The notes below the pieces were generated by a model, which was given only the letters and a program-made list of their open reading frames with translations, was not told the origin of the DNA and searched no databases. Shown piece after piece: positions 59,609-64,000 of a DNA stretch of 64,000 nucleotides. A program made the translations under genes and the position numbers. Source of the stretch: Cohnella zeiphila. GTDB taxonomy: Bacteria; Bacillota; Bacilli; Paenibacillales; Paenibacillaceae. The first letter of the stretch is position 1, and each line of letters opens with the position of its first letter. The DNA is taken from the NCBI RefSeq assembly GCF_014212055.1, contig NZ_JACJVO010000034.1, forward strand, positions 1-64,000, given 5' to 3'.

Positions 59609-61189
59609 TTACCGGGTCGCCTTCCAGGCGTCCAGCTGCTTCTGGGCTTCCTGCATCAGCTTGTCGATCCCCGCCTTCTGCAGACGGTCCAGGAAGTCGG
59701 GAAGTTTCTTATCCGGATCGACCGCTCCGGTGGAGAGGCCCGGCAAGTATTCGTCCAGCACGGACTGCACGTTGGCGATCTCGGTCTGCACCGGGCTGAC
59801 GTCGAACTTGAAGCCGACGCTTTGCGTAGGCGTCGCTTCTTCGTTCGTTTTCTTCTGAACGTCGAACGTGTCCGGCGCCTGCCCTTCCTGAAGATAGCCG
59901 TTGAACGTATTGCCCATGACCCATGCGTTGTTCGTAAAACCGCTATCCTGCTTCACTTTGACCGTTTTGTCGTCGATCTTGTCGTAGTTGGTGCCTTCGA
60001 CTCCATAGACGAGCGTGTTGTACAAATCTTTGTCGGTGTTGACGAGATTGAGGAACATCATCGCCCGATCGGGGTTTTTGGAGTTTTTGCCGATGGCGTT
60101 GACCGTGGCGATGCCGGGGTTGCCGTCGACGACGAAGCCGGTCGTCGGGACGTACTCGATCGGTTTGCCGCCGTACCGGTTGTTGCTGACCAGCGTTTCC
60201 GTTCCCGGGTTCAAGCTCAAGGAGTACGAGACGGCGGCTTTGCCTGCCTTGGCCAAGTCGTCCACCGTTTTGATCGTCGGGGCATCCTTGTTGATATAGC
60301 CTTTCTGGTACCAGCCGTGAACGACTTCCAGATAGTGCTTATACTCCGGAGAGGCGTATACGTTAAACAGCTTCATCGACGTATCCGAGTCGTAAAATCC
60401 GATCGGCGGATTGCTCGTGATCGGCAGCGTGCTGATTCCCTGGGTGTGGATGAAATAGCCGAACATGCCGTTATAGTCCATGACCAGCGGGGCGACGCCG
60501 GACTCTCCCTGTTTGATCTTCTCGAGGAACGGCTCGATGTCTTCGAATTTCTTGATCGCCGAGACGTCCAGACCGTACTTGTCGGCGTAATCCTTCGGAA
60601 CGATGTAGCCTTCCCGCCCGGTTACGCTCTGATAGTTCGGCACCCCGTAGATTTTCCCGCCCACCTTGACCTGGTCCCACATGAAATCAGGCAGGGAAGC
60701 TTTCAGATCGGCTGCGTCCTGGTTCAATAAATCGTCGAGCGGAACGAACAGGCCTTTGGTTACGTTGCCGACGTAGTCGAACAGCCAGTTCGACGTCCAG
60801 GCGATGTCGAAGGCTTCGCCGGAAGCGGCGATCGTGTTCATTCTTTGGTTGTACTCGCCGAACGCGATCGGCTTCAGCGTGACCGTCGCATTGATTTTCT
60901 CTTTGGTAATCTTGTTCACCGCGTCTTGCACCGGACCGAGCGCCGTCTGCGAGTCCGCCGGGTAATACCAGGTCAGATCGACCGGCGGCAGAGACGAATC
61001 GGCCGACGGACTCGCGCTGGCACTGGCGCCGGCATCGGAGCCGGCGGACGGACTCGCGCTTTTCGATGCGGACGAAGATGCGGACGAGTTGGAAGAAGAT
61101 TCGTTGTTTTTCGAACAGGCGCTCAAGACGAGCAGCAGGGCGACGAGCGCGGCAAGCCCCATTTTGCCGAAACGGACAGAACGCATCAT
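59609..61189 (-). CDS. extracellular sugar-binding lipoprotein of second ABC transporter
   Basis: A protein of 526 residues. The lipobox is VLSAC (Cys25), followed by a long Ser/Ala-rich linker to about residue 68 and an LplA-type solute-binding fold (WYYPADSQTALGPVQDAVNK, NRYGGKPIEYVPTTGFVVDG). The C-terminal part resembles the DUF3502 region of such proteins. It follows the LplC-type permease by 32 bp. The neighbouring GH29-like enzyme suggests a fucose-containing or related oligosaccharide as ligand. ATG ATG at 61189-61184 leaves one codon of ambiguity. Confidence 0.93.
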   Translation of the reverse strand: MMRSVRFGKMGLAALVALLLVLSACSKNNESSSNSSASSSASKSASPSAGSDAGASASASPSADSSLPPVDLTWYYPADSQTALGPVQDAVNKITKEKINATVTLKPIAFGEYNQRMNTIAASGEAFDIAWTSNWLFDYVGNVTKGLFVPLDDLLNQDAADLKASLPDFMWDQVKVGGKIYGVPNYQSVTGREGYIVPKDYADKYGLDVSAIKKFEDIEPFLEKIKQGESGVAPLVMDYNGMFGYFIHTQGISTLPITSNPPIGFYDSDTSMKLFNVYASPEYKHYLEVVHGWYQKGYINKDAPTIKTVDDLAKAGKAAVSYSLSLNPGTETLVSNNRYGGKPIEYVPTTGFVVDGNPGIATVNAIGKNSKNPDRAMMFLNLVNTDKDLYNTLVYGVEGTNYDKIDDKTVKVKQDSGFTNNAWVMGNTFNGYLQEGQAPDTFDVQKKTNEEATPTQSVGFKFDVSPVQTEIANVQSVLDEYLPGLSTGAVDPDKKLPDFLDRLQKAGIDKLMQEAQKQLDAWKATR

Positions 61190-61221
61190 ATTTCCGATAT
61201 CCCCCTCTTAATAAACGGTCG

Positions 61222-62103
61222 TTATTCTTTAAGCGCTCCCACGGTCAGACCGGAAACGAAGTACTTCTGAAAAAACGGAAACACGATCATCATCGGGCCG
61301 GCGGCCAGGATGGTCATCGCCATCCGGGCGGACAGCGTCGGAAGATGCGAGTAATCCACGCCGAGCCGCTGGACGGCCGGGTTCCCCTTCAGGAACTCGA
61401 TCGCGTTGATGTTCCGGTAGAGCAGCAGTTGGAGCGGCACGAGCTTCTGCTCGTCGATCAGGAGCAGCCCGTAGAACCAATCGTTCCAGTAGCCGAACGC
61501 CAGCATCAGGCCGATCGTCACAAGCGCCGGCTTCGACAAGGGCAGCACGATCTGCGCGAAGATGCGCCATTCGCTCGCCCCGTCCATCTTGACCGATTCG
61601 ATGATTTCCCCCGGAATCTTGGCCAGGAAGCCCCTCATGATCATGACGTAAAACGGATTGATAAGCAGCGGCAGGATAAGCGCCCAGATCGTATTCCGAA
61701 GATGAAGATATTGGGTCATCAGAATGTACAACGGAACGATTCCCGCCTGGAACAGCATCGAGAAGAAGATGTAGAACGTAACCGGACCGCGATACCGGAA
61801 ATCCCGGCGGGAGATGGTGTACGCCAGCATCGTGGTCAGCAGCAGGCCGAGCAAAGTGCCGATCACCGTCACGACGATCGTTACGCCGTAAGCGCGGACG
61901 AGCGCGCTCGAAGCCTTCAGCATCACTTGATAGCCGAGCAGGTTGATCTTCTCGGGAATCCACTTATAGCCGTCCTTGTTCAGCAGGTCGTCGTCGGAGA
62001 TCGAGATCGAAACGACGAGCAGGAACGGAATCAGCATCGCTGCCGAAATGATCGCGTAGACGAAGTGTACGATCACTCTTCCTTTGGATAGGGTCAGTTT
62101 CAT
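61222..62103 (-). CDS. carbohydrate ABC transporter permease, LplC-type (second system)
   Basis: A protein of 293 residues with six membrane helices. The EAA loop is IIESVKMDGASEWRIFAQIV and the ending PFFQKYFVSGLTVGALKE. It follows the LplB-type permease by 21 bp. AAAGGA precedes ATG 62103. Confidence 0.94.
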   Translation of the reverse strand: MKLTLSKGRVIVHFVYAIISAAMLIPFLLVVSISISDDDLLNKDGYKWIPEKINLLGYQVMLKASSALVRAYGVTIVVTVIGTLLGLLLTTMLAYTISRRDFRYRGPVTFYIFFSMLFQAGIVPLYILMTQYLHLRNTIWALILPLLINPFYVMIMRGFLAKIPGEIIESVKMDGASEWRIFAQIVLPLSKPALVTIGLMLAFGYWNDWFYGLLLIDEQKLVPLQLLLYRNINAIEFLKGNPAVQRLGVDYSHLPTLSARMAMTILAAGPMMIVFPFFQKYFVSGLTVGALKE

Positions 62104-62124
62104 TGCGCTTAAGTCCTTTCGGGG

Positions 62125-63045
62125 TTACCAGAGTGCGTTTTCGTCGTTGATCTTGCGAACGATGAAATTGGCCGCGACCACGCAGACCAACCCGACGACC
62201 GACTGGTACAGCCCGATGGCCGTGGACATGCCCACGTCGCCGATCGATCGGAGCGTTCGGATGATATACGTATCCACGACGTCGCTCACCGGGTACAAAA
62301 AGCTCGAATCGTTCGGAACGTAGTAGAACAGTCCGAAGTCCGCCCGGAAAATGCCCCCCACGCCCAGAATGAACAAGATAACGATCAGCGGGGTCAGCAT
62401 CGGAATCGTGATGCCGCGGATCATTTGCCACTTGGTCGCGCCGTCGATTCGCGCCGCTTCATAGTAGCTCGGATCGATGGCCACGATGCCCGCGTAGTAG
62501 ACGAGCGTCTGGAATCCGACCGCCTTCCACAGCTCCACGAGAATCAGGATGAACGGCCAGTAGCTCGCTTCCTGATACCAATTCACCGGGTTCCAGCCGA
62601 ACTTGGCGATCAGCGTGTTCACGGCGCCGTGTTCGTAGTCGAGAAACCCCGACGTGATGTAGCCCACCACCACCCATGACAGAAAATAAGGCAGAAACAG
62701 GATCGTCTGGTGAACTTTGAACCATCGTTTGGTCAGCTCGTTCATGAGCACCGCCAGGGCCAACGCAATCACCGTATTTAGCACGATAAACGAAAGGTTG
62801 TACAAGACGGTGTTGCGCGTAACCCTCCACGACACGTCGGACGTGAAGAAAAACTTGAAATGCTCGAATCCGACCCATGCGCTTCCAAACAGCCCTTTGT
62901 CGTAGCGGTAGTTTTTGAACGCGATCAGGAGGCCGACCAACGGCAAATAGTAAAAGATGAACTTATACGCGAGGCCGGGCAAGCTGAGCAGGATCAATTC
63001 CTTGTTTTTGCGAAGATGCTTAAGCTCCCGCGTCATCCAATTCAT
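62125..63045 (-). CDS. carbohydrate ABC transporter permease, LplB-type (second system)
   Basis: A protein of 306 residues. After a polar N-terminus it has YKFIFYYLPLVGLLIAFKNY, ILFLPYFLSWVVVGYI and the EAA loop PSYYEAARIDGATKWQMIRG. The start is ATG 63045 with AAGGGAGGTG; an open frame of 37 codons upstream covers the promoter region. First gene of the permease-permease-lipoprotein-glycosidase operon. No ATPase gene is present, so a shared one is expected. Confidence 0.94.
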   Translation of the reverse strand: MNWMTRELKHLRKNKELILLSLPGLAYKFIFYYLPLVGLLIAFKNYRYDKGLFGSAWVGFEHFKFFFTSDVSWRVTRNTVLYNLSFIVLNTVIALALAVLMNELTKRWFKVHQTILFLPYFLSWVVVGYITSGFLDYEHGAVNTLIAKFGWNPVNWYQEASYWPFILILVELWKAVGFQTLVYYAGIVAIDPSYYEAARIDGATKWQMIRGITIPMLTPLIVILFILGVGGIFRADFGLFYYVPNDSSFLYPVSDVVDTYIIRTLRSIGDVGMSTAIGLYQSVVGLVCVVAANFIVRKINDENALW

Positions 63046-63184
63046 ATCTGTCACACCTCCCTTCGGGTCGATTGGGCTCGCGGCCTCTTGCGTCCAGTAT
63101 GCCACCCTGCCCGGGGGCGTCCTACTGCTCAAATCGCAAAAGGCTCCACAAATCAACTGCTCATTCCCCGTTTTCCTGCTCCAT

Positions 63185-63228
63185 AAAAAGTCGCCGCCCG
63201 TCTTCCGGCTGAGGAAGCAAGCGACGAC
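63185..63228 (-). terminator. terminator of the AraC-regulator transcript
   Basis: On the minus strand, GTCGTCGC and GCGGCGAC (one wobble), with an inner TTCC/GGAA stem, are followed by TTTTT. It lies 4 bp past the stop codon of the gene ending at 63232 and isolates the sugar-uptake operon from the regulator transcript. Confidence 0.8.
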
Positions 63229-63231
63229 CGT

Positions 63232-63648
63232 TCATTCGCTATAAATAATGGGTCTTAACGGATCCGCTTCATCCTTGGGGATCGAGAAGACTTTTCCGGA
63301 CTTCACGTTTGCGAGCAAGGCATCGCCCTCATTCTCTTCATTTATGTTGAGGACATATTTCTTCTGAGTGCCGTCGCGCAAGGTGACGTACATCCAGAAC
63401 AACACGGCGTAATCCAGATCGCCCGACAGTTTGCGCGCTTTGCTCATGGCATGCTTGAACGTATCCAAATCATGCGTGTCCGTAAAGGTCTTTTCTTTGA
63501 ATGGAACCCTCCCGTTCTCACCGGATAAAGCCGCATCCGCATATTCGAGCCGAATGGAGACGATTTGTTTTTCATACGTGTACCAGACCGTTCCGATTAC
63601 GAGAACGGCAATCGCTAGGAAGAGAAACCATTTCTCTCGCTTATTCAT
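63232..63648 (-). CDS. membrane-anchored protein of unknown function
   Basis: A protein of 138 residues that I do not recognise with confidence. One N-terminal membrane helix (about 6-24) is followed by an outside domain of 110 residues with KEKTFTDTHDLDTFKHAMSK and LDYAVLFWMYVTLRDGTQKK. This recalls small YhfM-like domains of secreted Bacillus proteins, but the match is by eye. It begins inside the end of the AraC-type gene (8-bp overlap), so it is translationally coupled to a regulator of the sugar system. Confidence 0.7.
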   Translation of the reverse strand: MNKREKWFLFLAIAVLVIGTVWYTYEKQIVSIRLEYADAALSGENGRVPFKEKTFTDTHDLDTFKHAMSKARKLSGDLDYAVLFWMYVTLRDGTQKKYVLNINEENEGDALLANVKSGKVFSIPKDEADPLRPIIYSE

Positions 63649-64000
63649 GATTCAATACCTGCTTGGTCCTAAATTCCCGCGGCGTGATCCCGAGCGTGCT
63701 CTTGAACACTTTGTAGAAGTAGCTCTCGCTGACGAAGCCGACGTCGCCCATGATCTGCGAGACGGTCCGGTCCGTGTTCTGCAGCTCTTCGATGGCGCGC
63801 GTAATGCGAACCTTGTTGATGTAATCGTTCAGGGAGACGGACTCGCATTGCTTGAACACCTTGCTGATGTGGGCGCTGCTCATCTTCAGCTTGGACGCCA
63901 GAAACTGCAGGCTGAGGTTCGGGTCGGCGTAATGCTTCTCGATCGCTTCCTTGAGCGCCTCGGCCAGGATCTGATTCTTGTCCTCGACGCTCGTCTGGCG
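63641..64000 (-). CDS. AraC-type regulator, C-terminal part (runs off the window)
   Basis: The frame is open to the window edge, so about 119 C-terminal residues are seen. They form a complete AraC double helix-turn-helix: ALKEAIEKHYADPNLSLQFL, LKMSSAHISKVFKQCESVSL, then TVSQIMGDVGFVSESYFYKV and TLGITPREFR. By analogy with the pair at 18104-21653 it is probably a YesN-type response regulator whose kinase lies beyond 64000. It likely controls the sugar operon at 57815-63045. Confidence 0.92.
   Translation of the reverse strand, partial: RQTSVEDKNQILAEALKEAIEKHYADPNLSLQFLASKLKMSSAHISKVFKQCESVSLNDYINKVRITRAIEELQNTDRTVSQIMGDVGFVSESYFYKVFKSTLGITPREFRTKQVLNHE

Noticed and set aside
57707..60730. 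Plus-strand open frame of about 1000 codons opposite the GH29-like and lipoprotein genes
   Set aside because: No ribosome site, no domain pattern, and complete overlap with two convincing minus-strand genes.

Overview
The window looks like the chromosome of a Paenibacillaceae-type Firmicute (Paenibacillus or Cohnella-like). The reasons are a G+C-rich Gram-positive gene style, strong AGGAGG-type ribosome sites, several well-supported TTG starts, SigA-like promoters, a tmrB homologue of Bacillus length, YesM/YesN-type two-component systems and Lpl-type sugar ABC transporters. All genes are chromosomal in style. The only mobile DNA seen is the probable 5' end of a group II intron at the left edge. 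No tRNA, rRNA or CRISPR array is visible.

Layout. 1-4.6 kb: a probable group II intron end behind a terminator, a secreted CYTH-like protein, a luciferase-like monooxygenase, and a LemA-like protein with a membrane partner. 4.6-17.4 kb: MFS exporter with LysR regulator; ArsR-type regulator divergent from a GH2 glycosidase; an OmpR-type two-component system; small membrane proteins; a GH32 fructosidase; two aldo/keto reductases; a Uma2-family protein. 17.4-25.3 kb: a frameshifted uracil-DNA glycosylase-like gene, then a minus-strand sugar-uptake operon (two permeases, binding lipoprotein, YesN-type regulator, YesM-type kinase). 25.7-27.8 kb: a nucleotidyltransferase-like protein and a VanZ-RDD fusion.

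28.0-39.3 kb is the most coherent block. Ten minus-strand genes run from a ROK repressor through an L-asparaginase-II homologue, a five-gene oligopeptide ABC transporter, an M17 aminopeptidase, CutC and a ROK sugar kinase to a single clear terminator. It reads as a sugar-responsive system for importing and dismantling peptides, possibly glycopeptides or muropeptides. 39.6-50.8 kb holds small regulator-plus-effector modules: TmrB, SnoaL-like proteins, FMN reductase, an ArsR-SRPBCC fusion, TetR-DUF2269, MerR with two AHSA1 proteins, a DesK/DesR-type pair, and HxlR-ABM-TMEM175. Several have readable operators. 50.8-64 kb is a polysaccharide region: a 1273-residue double GT-C glycosyltransferase, a secreted beta-helix protein with carbohydrate-binding modules, a GH29-like enzyme, a second sugar ABC transporter and the C-terminus of an AraC-type regulator cut by the window edge.

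The most unusual non-coding signal is a set of three intergenic elements (4.4, 12.8 and 25.5 kb), each about 180-190 bp. Each carries four degenerate units of about 28-32 bp, as two direct copies 50-51 bp apart facing two inverted copies 50-51 bp apart. No annotated gene explains them.
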